DNA of 64,000 nt, taken from NCBI GenBank assembly GCA_003852775.1, contig RDDZ01000039.1, positions 27,992 through 91,991 of the forward strand, written 5' to 3'. This document shows positions 25,604 to 35,472 of the stretch, one piece after another; positions within the stretch are counted from its first letter, which is position 1, and each line of letters begins with the position of its first letter. Under the pieces are notes generated by a model, which saw only the letters and a program-made list of their open reading frames with translations, made no database searches and had not been told where the DNA came from. The position numbers and the translations under genes are program-made. This stretch comes from Microbacteriaceae bacterium (GTDB taxonomy: Bacteria > Actinomycetota > Actinomycetes > Actinomycetales > Microbacteriaceae).

Positions 25604-27130
25604 ATGAACCGACGCATTCCCCTCCTCGCAACGGCGGCGGCGGTCGCCCTCGCCCTCGCCGGATGCACCACCGGCACGGGCGTCGACCTGGGCGGCTCCT
25701 CATCCGGGGCCACCTTCGTCGCCGCGATCGGCGGCGAGCCGGACCAGCTCGACCCGCACAAGACCAGCTCCTACTTCTCCTTCGAGGTACTCGAGAACGT
25801 GTTCGACACCCTCGTGCAGCCCGACGACCAGCTCCAGATGGAGCCCGCCCTCGCCACCAGCTGGGAGACCTCCGACGACCAGCTCACCTGGACCTTCCAC
25901 CTGCGTGACGACGTGACCTTCCAGGACGGATCGGCGTTCACCGCCGCCGACGTCGTCTACTCCTACGAGCGCATCATCGACGAGAACCTCTCCAACGCCT
26001 GGAAGTTCTCCTCGGTGGCGAGCGTGACCGCCTCCGACGACACGACCGTCGTCATCACGCTCACGCAGCCGACCCCGAACCTGCTGTCGAACCTCGGCGG
26101 ATTCAAGGGCATGGCGATCGTGCAGAAGAAGAACGTCGAGGACGGCGACATCGCGACCGCGCCCATCGGCACCGGCCCCTACCAGCTCACCGAGTACGTC
26201 GCCGGCGACCACATCACCCTCACCGCCAACCCCGACTACTGGGGCGGCGCGCCGAAGATCGAGACCATCGAGTACAAGTTCATCTCCGAGCCGGCCACCG
26301 CACTCGCCGCCCTCAAGAGCGGCGAGATCCAGTGGACGGATGTCGTGCCGCCCCAGCAGGTCGACTCGCTCGAGGATGACAGCTCGATCAGCGTCGGCGT
26401 GACGCCCTCGAGCGACTACTGGTACCTCGCGCTCAACGAAGCGAAGGCACCGTGGAACGACGTGAAGGTGCGCCAGGCGATCGCCTACGCGATCGACCGC
26501 ACCGCGATCATCCAGGCAGTCAGCTACGGCACCGCGCAGGCCAACCAGCTCGCGATCCCCGAGGCGAGCGCCTGGTACACGGAGTACGACACCTACCCGC
26601 AGACCGCCGACCTCGACACCGCCAAGCAGCTCCTGGCGGAGGCCGGGTACACGGGCGGCACGCTCGACATGCTCGCCACGAGCGACTACCCGGAGACGGT
26701 GACGGCCGCGCAGATCATCGCCTCGAACCTCGAGCCGCTCGGCATCACGGTCAACATCCGTCAGCCCGACTTCTCGACCTGGCTCGACGAGCAGAACAGC
26801 GGCAACTTCGACATGCTCATGATGGGCTGGCTCGGCAACATCGACCCCGACGACTTCTACTACGCGCAGCACCACACGGACGGCTCCAGCAACGCGCAGA
26901 AGTACTCCAACGCCGAGGTCGACGCCTTCCTCGACGCGGGACGGGTCGAGACCGACCAGGACAAGCGGAAGGACGACTACGCCCAGGCGGCGAAGATCAT
27001 CGCCGACGAGGCCAGCTACATCTACCTCTACAACCCGGCGGTCATCCAGATCTGGTCGCCGAAGCTCGAGGGGTATGAGGCGCGCGCCGACCGCGCGATC
27101 CGCTTCAAGGACGCGAGCCTCGCGAAGTAG
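25604..27130 (+). CDS. peptide/nickel-type ABC transporter substrate-binding lipoprotein
   Basis: MNRRIPLLATAAAVALALAGCTTG...GGEPDQLDPHKTSSYFSFEVLENVFDTLVQ...WTFHLRDDVTFQDGSAFTAADVVYSYER. Confidence 0.94.
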   Translation: MNRRIPLLATAAAVALALAGCTTGTGVDLGGSSSGATFVAAIGGEPDQLDPHKTSSYFSFEVLENVFDTLVQPDDQLQMEPALATSWETSDDQLTWTFHLRDDVTFQDGSAFTAADVVYSYERIIDENLSNAWKFSSVASVTASDDTTVVITLTQPTPNLLSNLGGFKGMAIVQKKNVEDGDIATAPIGTGPYQLTEYVAGDHITLTANPDYWGGAPKIETIEYKFISEPATALAALKSGEIQWTDVVPPQQVDSLEDDSSISVGVTPSSDYWYLALNEAKAPWNDVKVRQAIAYAIDRTAIIQAVSYGTAQANQLAIPEASAWYTEYDTYPQTADLDTAKQLLAEAGYTGGTLDMLATSDYPETVTAAQIIASNLEPLGITVNIRQPDFSTWLDEQNSGNFDMLMMGWLGNIDPDDFYYAQHHTDGSSNAQKYSNAEVDAFLDAGRVETDQDKRKDDYAQAAKIIADEASYIYLYNPAVIQIWSPKLEGYEARADRAIRFKDASLAK

Positions 27131-27220
27131 CATCCCCGCAGCGGATCGGGGAGGTCGCCCCGCGGCCTCCCCGATCCGCTCATCGCTCGTCAGCACCCAC
27201 ACCCGCGAAGGAGGGCATCG

Positions 27221-28186
27221 ATGAGGATCTCCCCCGCACCCGTGCTCCGCTTCCTCGGACTGCGGCTGCTGTCCTCGGCGATCGTGCTGCTCGGCGTGAT
27301 CGTCGTCGTGTTCGCCCTCGTACACCTCGTGCCCGGAGACCCGGTGCGGCTGGCGCTCGGCACCCGGTACAGCCCGGAGGCGTACCAGGCGCTCCGCGAG
27401 GCGTCCGGGCTCGACCGCCCCCTCCTCGTGCAGTTCTTCTCCTACGTCGGCAACGCCCTCACCGGCAACCTCGGCGTCAGCTTCCGCAACGGCGGCACCG
27501 TGACCGACATCCTGCTCGGCCGGCTGCCCGCCACGGTGTCGCTCGCGCTCGTGGGCATCGTCATCGCCCTCGTGATCGCGCTGCCCGCCGGCATCTGGTC
27601 GGCGCTGCGCGAGGGACGGGTGAGCGACATCATCGTGCGGCTCACGAGCCAGCTCGGCGTCTCGGTGCCCGACTTCTGGCTCGGGATGCTGCTCATCACC
27701 CTCTTCTCCTCCGTACTGCGGGTGCTGCCGTCGAGCGGATACGCCCCCGCGGGAGAGGACCCGCTGGGCTGGCTCCAGCACGTGATCCTTCCGGGGCTCA
27801 CGGTCGGACTCATCGCCGGCGCGATCATGACCCGCTACATCCGCGCCGCCGTGGTCGACGTCGCCGGGGCGGGCTTCGTGCGCACCGCGGTCTCCAAGGG
27901 GCTGCCCGGCCGGATCGTCACCTTCCGGCACATCCTGCGCAACGCGCTCGTGCCCGTGCTCACGATCGCCGGCATCCAACTGGCCACGATCCTCGGCGGC
28001 GTGATCGTCGTCGAGGTGGTGTTCGCCTGGCCGGGTCTGGGGAGGCTCGTCTACGACTCCGTCGCCGCGCGCGACTACCCCGTCATCCAGGGCGCGATCC
28101 TGCTGATTGCCGCCATGTTCCTGCTCATCAACCTGATCGTCGACGTGCTCTACGCCCTCGTCGACCCCCGCATCCGGCTGGCCTGA
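27221..28186 (+). CDS. DppB/OppB-type ABC permease
   Basis: FLGLRLLSSAIVLLGVIVVVFALVHLVPGDPVRLALG...; EAA loop region. Confidence 0.94.
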   Translation: MRISPAPVLRFLGLRLLSSAIVLLGVIVVVFALVHLVPGDPVRLALGTRYSPEAYQALREASGLDRPLLVQFFSYVGNALTGNLGVSFRNGGTVTDILLGRLPATVSLALVGIVIALVIALPAGIWSALREGRVSDIIVRLTSQLGVSVPDFWLGMLLITLFSSVLRVLPSSGYAPAGEDPLGWLQHVILPGLTVGLIAGAIMTRYIRAAVVDVAGAGFVRTAVSKGLPGRIVTFRHILRNALVPVLTIAGIQLATILGGVIVVEVVFAWPGLGRLVYDSVAARDYPVIQGAILLIAAMFLLINLIVDVLYALVDPRIRLA

Positions 28187-28203
28187 GAAACGGAGAGGAA
28201 CGG

Positions 28204-29118
28204 ATGACGCAGACCACCCCGGCCGCGGAGCCCGCCGCCCTCACGGGCGCGCCGGCCCAGCAGCGCCTGCCCGCGTGGCGGCTGCTCGCCGCCAACCCGC
28301 TGACGCTGGCGAGCGCCATCGTGCTCGCGGTGATCGTGCTGCTCGCGCTCCTCGGGCCGTTCATCTCGCCGTACGGCATCAACGAGATCGACGTGTCGAG
28401 GCAGCTGCAGCCGCCGAGCGCCGCGCACTGGTTCGGAACCGACGACCTCGGCCGCGACATCCTCTCGCGCGTGCTGCACGCGATCGGCATCTCGCTGCTC
28501 ATCGCCGTCTGCGCCGTCACCTTCGCCTTCCTCGTGGGGGTCGCCTTCGGCACCGTCGCGGGGTACGCGGGCGGCATCGTCGACATGGTCATCTCGCGGG
28601 TCACCGACGTGCTGTTCGCGTTCCCGGTGCTGCTGCTCGCGCTCGCGATCGTCGCGATCTTCCAGCCGGGACTCGTCACCACGGTCGTCGCGATCGGCAT
28701 CGTCTACACGCCGATCTTCGCCCGGATCGCGCGTGGCAGCGCCCTCTCGGTGCGCAGCTCGCCGTTCGTGCAGGTGTCGCAGACGATGGGCACGCCCGCG
28801 CGCACGATCCTGCTTCGACACGTGCTGCCGAACATCACGGGTCCGCTCATCGTGCAGACCTCGCTCTCGCTCGCCTTCGCGATCCTGTCCGAGGCGGCGC
28901 TGTCATTCCTCGGCCTCGGCATCCAACCGCCGACGCCGTCCCTCGGCGGGATGCTGTTCGCCGCGCAGGGGTTCCTGGCCCAGGCCTGGTGGATGAGCGT
29001 CTTCCCGGGCGTGACGATCCTCGTGACGGCCCTCGCCTTCAACCTCATCGGAGACGGGTTGCGCGACGTGCTCGACCCGCGCCAGCGCAGCCTCATCGAG
29101 GCCAGGAGGTCGCGATGA
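28204..29118 (+). CDS. DppC/OppC-type ABC permease
   Basis: HWFGTDDLGRDILSRVLHAIGISLLIA...LSFLGLGIQPPTPSLGGML. Confidence 0.94.
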   Translation: MTQTTPAAEPAALTGAPAQQRLPAWRLLAANPLTLASAIVLAVIVLLALLGPFISPYGINEIDVSRQLQPPSAAHWFGTDDLGRDILSRVLHAIGISLLIAVCAVTFAFLVGVAFGTVAGYAGGIVDMVISRVTDVLFAFPVLLLALAIVAIFQPGLVTTVVAIGIVYTPIFARIARGSALSVRSSPFVQVSQTMGTPARTILLRHVLPNITGPLIVQTSLSLAFAILSEAALSFLGLGIQPPTPSLGGMLFAAQGFLAQAWWMSVFPGVTILVTALAFNLIGDGLRDVLDPRQRSLIEARRSR

Positions 29119-30731
29119 CCGCCCCCATCCTCCGGGTCGACGAGCTCACGGTGTCGATCGGGCGCCACGACATCGTGCGCGGGGTCTCCTTCGCGGTAGA
29201 GGCAGGCGGCACGCTCGGCATCGTGGGCGAGTCCGGCTCCGGCAAGTCGATGACCGTGCTCGCGGCCACCGGGCTCATCGACGCCCCCGGCCGCCGCGTC
29301 GGCGGATCCAGCCTGCTCGCGGGGGCGGACGGCACCCCGATCCAGCTGGTCGACGCACCGCCGAAGCGTCTGCGCTCGGTGCACGGCGACCGGGTGGGCT
29401 TCGTGTTCCAGGACCCCTCCACCTCGCTCAACCCGCTGCTCACGATCGGCAGGCAGATCGCCGAGCCGCTGGAGGTGCACCGGCGGATGACCCGCAGACA
29501 GGCGGCGGCGCGGGCGGTCGAGCTGCTCGAGGCGGTCGGCATCCCGAACCCGGCGGATCGCGTGGACGCGTACCCGCACCAGCTCTCCGGCGGCCAGCGC
29601 CAGCGCGCCATGATCGCGATCGCGCTCGCCTGCGACCCCGCGCTGCTCGTGGCCGACGAGCCGACCACCGCGCTCGACGTCACCACGCAGGCGCAGATCA
29701 TCGAACTGGTCCGCGCCCTGCAGCACAACCGCGGCACGGCCGTCGTGTGGATCAGCCACGACCTCGGCGTGATCGGGCAGGTGGCCGACGAGGTCACCGT
29801 GCTGCGGGCGGGGCGCGCCGTGGAGCAGCGGCCGATCCTCGACGTCTACGAGCGCCCGCACGACGCGTACACGAAGGAGCTGCTCGCCGCCCGACCGCGC
29901 GTCGTCGCGGGCGCGGGCCCCACCCCCGTCGCCGGGGCCGAGCCGCTTCTCGAGGTGCGACAGCTCGACGTGCGCTTCTCGATCTCCACCCCCACCGGCA
30001 GGCGGCAGATCCACGCCGTCGACGACGTGTCGTTCACGGTGCGCCGCGGCACCACGACGGCGATCGTCGGCGAATCGGGCTCAGGCAAGTCGACGGTGGC
30101 CAATGTGCTGACCCGCCTCGTCGAGCCGCGCTCGGGCAGCGCGACGCTCGGCGGACGGGACGTGCTGCACGGCCCCCGTGCCGACCGGCGGCGCATCGCG
30201 ATGGTCTTCCAGGACCCCTTCGCCTCCCTCGACCCGCGGCGTACCGTGGGGGACACCGTCGAGGAGCCCCTGCGCGTGCACGGGCTCGCGGGGGATTCGA
30301 CCGGCCGCCGGGCACGTGTCGAGGAGCTACTCGGTCTGGTGGACCTGGATCCCGGACTCCGCACCCGGTACCCGCACGAGCTCTCGGGCGGGCAGCGGCA
30401 GCGCGTCTCGATCGCGCGCGCCCTCGCCCTCGAGCCCGAGCTGGTGATCCTCGACGAGGCGACGGCGTCACTGGACGTGTCGATCCAGAAGCGGGTGCTC
30501 GCGCTGCTGCGTCGCCTGCAGGAGCGGAGTGGTCTCACCTTCCTGTTCATCGCGCACGACCTCGCGATCGTGCAGGAGATGAGCCACGACGTCGTGGTGA
30601 TGCAGCACGGGCGCGTCGTGGAGTCGGCCCCGGCACCCGAGCTGTTCGCGGACCCCCGGGAGGACTACACGCGCCGCCTGCTCGAGGCCGTCCCACCGGA
30701 GCTCCCGCGCGCCGCACGCGCGGAGTGGTGA
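29115..30731 (+). CDS. fused peptide ABC ATPase (DppD-DppF-like)
   Basis: Two Walker A motifs (GESGSGKSM, GESGSGKST) and two LSGGQRQR signatures. Confidence 0.94.
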   Translation: MTAPILRVDELTVSIGRHDIVRGVSFAVEAGGTLGIVGESGSGKSMTVLAATGLIDAPGRRVGGSSLLAGADGTPIQLVDAPPKRLRSVHGDRVGFVFQDPSTSLNPLLTIGRQIAEPLEVHRRMTRRQAAARAVELLEAVGIPNPADRVDAYPHQLSGGQRQRAMIAIALACDPALLVADEPTTALDVTTQAQIIELVRALQHNRGTAVVWISHDLGVIGQVADEVTVLRAGRAVEQRPILDVYERPHDAYTKELLAARPRVVAGAGPTPVAGAEPLLEVRQLDVRFSISTPTGRRQIHAVDDVSFTVRRGTTTAIVGESGSGKSTVANVLTRLVEPRSGSATLGGRDVLHGPRADRRRIAMVFQDPFASLDPRRTVGDTVEEPLRVHGLAGDSTGRRARVEELLGLVDLDPGLRTRYPHELSGGQRQRVSIARALALEPELVILDEATASLDVSIQKRVLALLRRLQERSGLTFLFIAHDLAIVQEMSHDVVVMQHGRVVESAPAPELFADPREDYTRRLLEAVPPELPRAARAEW

Positions 30732-30740
30732 GCGGGGCCC

Positions 30741-31748
30741 TCAGCCGATCGCACTCGACTCGCGCACCACGAGCTCGGGTTGGAACACGACCTGCCGGGG
30801 GGCGAGGCCGGGATCGTCCGCCTCCTCGAGCAGGATGCGCAGCGCGGTCTGCCCGATGAGGCGACTCGGCTGGCGGATCGAGCTGAGCGGCACGACGGTC
30901 GCGGCGGCGAAGTCGATGTCGTCGTAGCCCACGATCGCGACGTCCTCGGGCACGCGCACCTCGCCGCGCATGACGAGCGCCTGCAGCAGCCCGACGGCGA
31001 GCAGGTCGTTGGCGGCGAACACCGCGTCGGGGCGTTCGGAGGCCGGTCGCGCAGCGAGCGCCTCCCCCATCCGCCGCCCCTCGAGCACGGAGAGCGCCGT
31101 GCCCTCGAGCACCTCGAGCGTCGCATCCGGCACCGCGGCGACGGCGTCGCGCGCGCCCGCGAGACGGTCGGCGACCTGACGGATGGCGAGCGGACCCGCG
31201 ACGAACGCGACGCGGCGGCGGCCCTGCTCGAGCAGGTGGGTCACGGCCGTGCGGCCGCCCGCATGGTCGTCGACCGACACCGAGCTCAGCACGTCGTCCT
31301 CCGCCATGCGGTCGACGAGCACGACGGGTGTGCCGAGCGCGCGCAGTCGCTCGAGGCGTTCCCGGATGTCGCCGAGGGGCGAGACGAGCACGCCGCGGAC
31401 GCGCTGCTCCTCGAAGAGGTCGAGGTAGGCGGCCTCGCGCTCGGGCTTCTCGTCGCTGTCGCCGAGCAGCACGGCGACGCCGTGCTCGGCCGCCTCGTCC
31501 TCGGCGCCGCGGGCGATGTCGGTGAAGAAGGGGTTGCGCGCATCGAGCACGACGAGCCCGACGGAGCTCGAGCGTCCGGCGCGCAGCTGGCGGGCGGCGT
31601 CGTTGCGCACGTAGCCGAGCTCGCGGATGGCATCGTGCACACGGCCGACCACGGCATCCGAGACCCGGTCGGGGCGGTTGAGAACGTTCGAGACGGTTCC
31701 GACGGAGACGCCGGCGCGCTCGGCCACGTCGCGGATCGAGACCGCCAT
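30741..31748 (-). CDS. LacI family regulator (divergent from rhaI)
   Basis: MAVSIRDVAERAGVSVGTVSNVLNRPDRVSDAVVGRVHDAIRELGYVRNDAARQLRAGRS. Confidence 0.93.
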   Translation of the reverse strand: MAVSIRDVAERAGVSVGTVSNVLNRPDRVSDAVVGRVHDAIRELGYVRNDAARQLRAGRSSSVGLVVLDARNPFFTDIARGAEDEAAEHGVAVLLGDSDEKPEREAAYLDLFEEQRVRGVLVSPLGDIRERLERLRALGTPVVLVDRMAEDDVLSSVSVDDHAGGRTAVTHLLEQGRRRVAFVAGPLAIRQVADRLAGARDAVAAVPDATLEVLEGTALSVLEGRRMGEALAARPASERPDAVFAANDLLAVGLLQALVMRGEVRVPEDVAIVGYDDIDFAAATVVPLSSIRQPSRLIGQTALRILLEEADDPGLAPRQVVFQPELVVRESSAIG

Positions 31749-31839
31749 CGGCTCCCCTTCCCCTCACGTGGTCACGCGGTTGCGACACTAGCGGACGACT
31801 TGACCTCCGCCGGGGCGCGCCCTACTGTAGCCCTGATGG

Positions 31840-31851
31840 TGAATCGTTTCA
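31840..31851. promoter_or_regulatory. LacI-type operator upstream of rhaI
   Basis: TGAATCGTTTCA near-perfect palindrome with central CG. Confidence 0.6.
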
Positions 31852-31871
31852 ACGACGAGACAGTAGGAAAC

Positions 31872-33038
31872 ATGACCGACCTCACCGCGATCGCGCCCCT
31901 CCTCGACGAGCAGGCCATCGAGCTCCCGTCCTGGGCCTTCGGCAACTCCGGCACCCGCTTCAAGGTGTTCGCGCAGCCCGGCGTGCCGCGCGACCCCTAC
32001 GAGAAGATCTCCGACGCCGCGCAGGTGCACCGCCACACGGGCCTCGCGCCGACGGTCGCGCTGCACATCCCGTGGGACAAGGTCGACGACTACACCGACC
32101 TCGCCCGCCACGCCGAGGAGAACGGCGTCGCGCTCGGCACCATCAACTCCAACACCTTCCAGGACGACGTCTACAAGCTCGGCTCGCTCACCCACAGCGA
32201 CCCCGCCATTCGACAGAAGGCCATCGACCACCACTTCGAGTGCATCGACATCATGCACGCGACCGGCAGCCGCGACCTCAAGATCTGGCTCGCCGACGGC
32301 ACCAACTACCCGGGCCAGGACGACATCCGCGGCCGCCAGGATCGCCTCGCCGACTCGCTCGCGAAGATCTACGAGCGCCTCGGCGACGAGCAGCGCCTCG
32401 TGCTCGAGTACAAGTTCTTCGAGCCGGCGTTCTACCACACCGATGTTCCGGACTGGGGCACGGCCTACGCGCAGGTGGCCGCCCTCGGCGAGCGCGCCGT
32501 CGTGTGCCTCGACACGGGCCACCACGCGCCCGGCACCAACATCGAGTTCATCGTCATGCAGCTGCTGCGCCTCGGTCGCCTCGGCTCGTTCGACTTCAAC
32601 TCGCGCTTCTACGCCGACGACGACCTCATCGTGGGGGCGGCCGACCCGTTCCAGCTCTTCCGCATCATCTTCGAGGTCGTGCGCGGCGGCGGCTACGGCC
32701 GCGACTCCGACGTCGCGTTCATGCTCGACCAGTGCCACAACATCGAGGACAAGATCCCCGGTCAGATCCGCAGCGTGCTCAACGTGCAGGAGATGACGGC
32801 GCGCGCGCTGCTCGTCGACCGCGAGGCGCTCGCCGCCGCGCAGGCCGCGGGCGACGTGCTCGCTGCGAACGGCATCCTCATGGACGCCTTCTACACGGAT
32901 GTGCGCCCCGGCCTCGCCGCGTACCGCGAGGCGAAGGGCCTCGCGGGCGACCCCATGGCCGCGTACGCGGCGTCGGGCTACGCGCAGAGCATCATCGACG
33001 GTCGCCAGGGCGGCGCGCAGGCGGGTTGGGGGGCCTGA
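31872..33038 (+). CDS. rhaI: L-rhamnose isomerase (RhaI type)
   Basis: FGNSGTRFKVFAQPGVPRDPYEKISDAAQVHRHTGLAPTVALHIPWDKVDDYTDLARHAEENGVALGTINSNTFQDDVYKLGS. Confidence 0.92.
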   Translation: MTDLTAIAPLLDEQAIELPSWAFGNSGTRFKVFAQPGVPRDPYEKISDAAQVHRHTGLAPTVALHIPWDKVDDYTDLARHAEENGVALGTINSNTFQDDVYKLGSLTHSDPAIRQKAIDHHFECIDIMHATGSRDLKIWLADGTNYPGQDDIRGRQDRLADSLAKIYERLGDEQRLVLEYKFFEPAFYHTDVPDWGTAYAQVAALGERAVVCLDTGHHAPGTNIEFIVMQLLRLGRLGSFDFNSRFYADDDLIVGAADPFQLFRIIFEVVRGGGYGRDSDVAFMLDQCHNIEDKIPGQIRSVLNVQEMTARALLVDREALAAAQAAGDVLAANGILMDAFYTDVRPGLAAYREAKGLAGDPMAAYAASGYAQSIIDGRQGGAQAGWGA

Positions 33039-33042
33039 CCCC

Positions 33043-33399
33043 ATGGCACGGCCGGCGGTGCAGCGGGTGTGCTTCCAGCTGCAGGTGAAGCCCGAGCGGA
33101 TGGCGGAGTACGTCGAGCGGCACCGCGCCGTGTGGCCCGACATGCTGCGCGCGATCGCGGACGCCGGGCGACGCAACTACTCCCTCTTCCTGCGGGAGGA
33201 CGGCCTGCTCATCGGCTACTACGAGACCGACGACGACGCCGCATCCACCGCCGCGCTCGCCGCGGACCCGCGCACGGCCGCGTGGGAGGCCGAGGCCGCC
33301 GACTTCTTCGCCGCGCTCCCCGGCGCCCGCCCCGACCAGGGCGCGCCGCAGCTCACCGAGGTCTTCCACCTCGAGGACCAGCTCGCCGCCCTCACCTGA
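33043..33399 (+). CDS. rhaM: L-rhamnose mutarotase
   Basis: QRVCFQLQVKPERMAEYVERHRAVWPDMLRAIADAGRRNYSLFLREDGLLIGYYE. Confidence 0.92.
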   Translation: MARPAVQRVCFQLQVKPERMAEYVERHRAVWPDMLRAIADAGRRNYSLFLREDGLLIGYYETDDDAASTAALAADPRTAAWEAEAADFFAALPGARPDQGAPQLTEVFHLEDQLAALT

Positions 33400-33429
33400 C
33401 GATCACGACCGAGACAGAGGACCCTCCCC

Positions 33430-35466
33430 ATGACGAACCCCACCGTCGAGCAGCTCATCGCGCGCAGCAATCGCCTGGGCGCGAACCCGGCCAACACCAA
33501 CTACGCGGGCGGCAACACCTCCGCGAAGGGCACCGCGAAGGATCCCGTCACGGGAGTGGACGTCGAGCTGCTGTGGGTCAAGGGTTCGGGCGGCGACCTC
33601 GGCACGCTCACCGAGAAGGGGCTCGCTGTGCTGCTCCTCGACCGGATGCGCGCTCTCGTCGACGTCTACCCGGGCGTCGAGCGCGAGGATGAGATGGTCG
33701 CAGCCTTCGACTACTGCCTCTTCGGCACGGGCGGTGCCGCGCCGTCGATCGACACGGCTATGCACGGCCTCGTCGACGCCGCGCATGTCGACCACCTGCA
33801 TCCCGACTCGGGCATCGCCTTCGCGACAGCGAAAGACGGCGAGAAGCTCACGAAGAAGGCTTTCGGCGACAAGGTCGTGTGGGTGCCCTGGCGACGCCCC
33901 GGCTTCCAGCTCGGCCTTGACATCGCGGCGATCAAGCGCGACAACCCGCAGGCCGTGGGCTGCATCCTCGGCGGACACGGCATCACGGCGTGGGGCGACA
34001 CGAGCGACGAGGCCGAGAGGAACAGCCTCTGGATCATCGAGACGGCGCAGAAGTACCTCGATGCGAAGGGCAAGAAGAACCCCTTCGGCAAGACCGTCAA
34101 GAAGAACGCGGCGCTCCCCGAGGCGGAGCGCCGCGAGAAGGCCGCCGCGCTCTTCCCGACGATCCGCGGCCTCGCGAGTCACGACAAGCCCATGGTCGGT
34201 CACTTCACCGACGACCCGCGCGTGCTCGACTTCCTCGCATCCGAGAAGGCTCCCGCCCTCGCGGCGCTCGGCACGAGTTGCCCCGACCACTTCTTGCGCA
34301 CGAAGGTCAAGCCGATGCTGCTCGACCTGCCGGCGAACGCATCCGTCGAGGACTCGATCGCGCGCCTGCGCGAGCTGCATGAGGCCTACCGCGCCGACTA
34401 CACGGCGTACTACGAGAAGCACGCGACAGCCGACGCGCCCGCGATGCGCGGCGCCGACCCGGCGATCGTGCTCGTGCCGGGTGTCGGCATGTTCAGCTTC
34501 GGCGCGACCAAGCAGACGGCCCGGGTAGCGGGTGAGTTCTACCTCAACGCCATCAACGTCATGCGGGGCGCCGAGTCCATCTCCTCCTACACGCCCATCT
34601 CCGACGCCGAGAAGTTCCGCATCGAGTACTGGGCGCTCGAGGAGGCGAAGCTGCAGCGCATGCCGAAGCCGAAGTCGCATGCGACGCGCGTCGCCTTCGT
34701 GACGGGCGCCGCATCCGGCATCGGCAAGGCCATCGCGACCCGCCTCGCCGCGGAGGGCGCGTGCGTCGTCATCGCCGACCTCGACGCCTCGAAGGCCCAG
34801 GCCGCCGCGGCCGAACTCGGCAACGCGGATGTCGCGATCGGCGTCCAGGTCGACGTGACCGACGCCGAGCAGGTCGAGGCGGCGATCGCGGATGCCGTGC
34901 TCGCCTTCGGAGGCGTCGACCTCGTCGTCAACAACGCAGGCATCTCGCTCTCGAAGCCGCTGCTCGAGACCACCGAGAAGGACTGGGACCTGCAGCACGA
35001 CATCATGGCGAAGGGCTCGTTCCTCGTGGCGAAGGCTGCGGCGCGCGTGCTCATCGAGCAGGGCATGGGCGGCGACATTGTCTACATCGCGTCGAAGAAC
35101 GCTGTGTTCGCGGGCCCCAACAACATCGCCTACTCGGCGACGAAGGCCGACCAGGCCCACCAGGTGCGCCTCCTCGCGGTCGAGCTCGGCGAGCACGGCG
35201 TGCGCGTCAATGGGGTCAACCCCGACGGCGTCGTGCGCGGCTCGGGCATCTTCGCCTCCGGATGGGGCGCGAACCGCGCGAAGACGTACGGCATCCCCGA
35301 GGACGACCTCGGCAAGTTCTACGCGCAGCGCACGATCCTCAAGCGCGAGGTGCTGCCCGACAACGTCGCGAACGCGGTCGCCGCCATCACGGGCCCCGAC
35401 TTCTCGCACACGACGGGTCTGCACATCCCGGTCGACGCGGGTGTCGCCGCGGCGTTCCTGCGGTAG
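33430..35466 (+). CDS. bifunctional rhamnulose-1-phosphate aldolase / short-chain (lactaldehyde) dehydrogenase
   Basis: N-terminal class II aldolase (NTNYAGGNTSAKGT, DHLHPDSGIAFATAKDG) fused to SDR (VAFVTGAASGIGKAIATRLAAEGA, YSATKADQAHQVRLLAVELG). Confidence 0.94.
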   Translation: MTNPTVEQLIARSNRLGANPANTNYAGGNTSAKGTAKDPVTGVDVELLWVKGSGGDLGTLTEKGLAVLLLDRMRALVDVYPGVEREDEMVAAFDYCLFGTGGAAPSIDTAMHGLVDAAHVDHLHPDSGIAFATAKDGEKLTKKAFGDKVVWVPWRRPGFQLGLDIAAIKRDNPQAVGCILGGHGITAWGDTSDEAERNSLWIIETAQKYLDAKGKKNPFGKTVKKNAALPEAERREKAAALFPTIRGLASHDKPMVGHFTDDPRVLDFLASEKAPALAALGTSCPDHFLRTKVKPMLLDLPANASVEDSIARLRELHEAYRADYTAYYEKHATADAPAMRGADPAIVLVPGVGMFSFGATKQTARVAGEFYLNAINVMRGAESISSYTPISDAEKFRIEYWALEEAKLQRMPKPKSHATRVAFVTGAASGIGKAIATRLAAEGACVVIADLDASKAQAAAAELGNADVAIGVQVDVTDAEQVEAAIADAVLAFGGVDLVVNNAGISLSKPLLETTEKDWDLQHDIMAKGSFLVAKAAARVLIEQGMGGDIVYIASKNAVFAGPNNIAYSATKADQAHQVRLLAVELGEHGVRVNGVNPDGVVRGSGIFASGWGANRAKTYGIPEDDLGKFYAQRTILKREVLPDNVANAVAAITGPDFSHTTGLHIPVDAGVAAAFLR

Positions 35467-35472
35467 GCGGGC

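Noticed and set aside
25700-27979. 759-aa minus-strand ORF
   Set aside because: Antisense to the peptide-binding protein and permease; shadow ORF.
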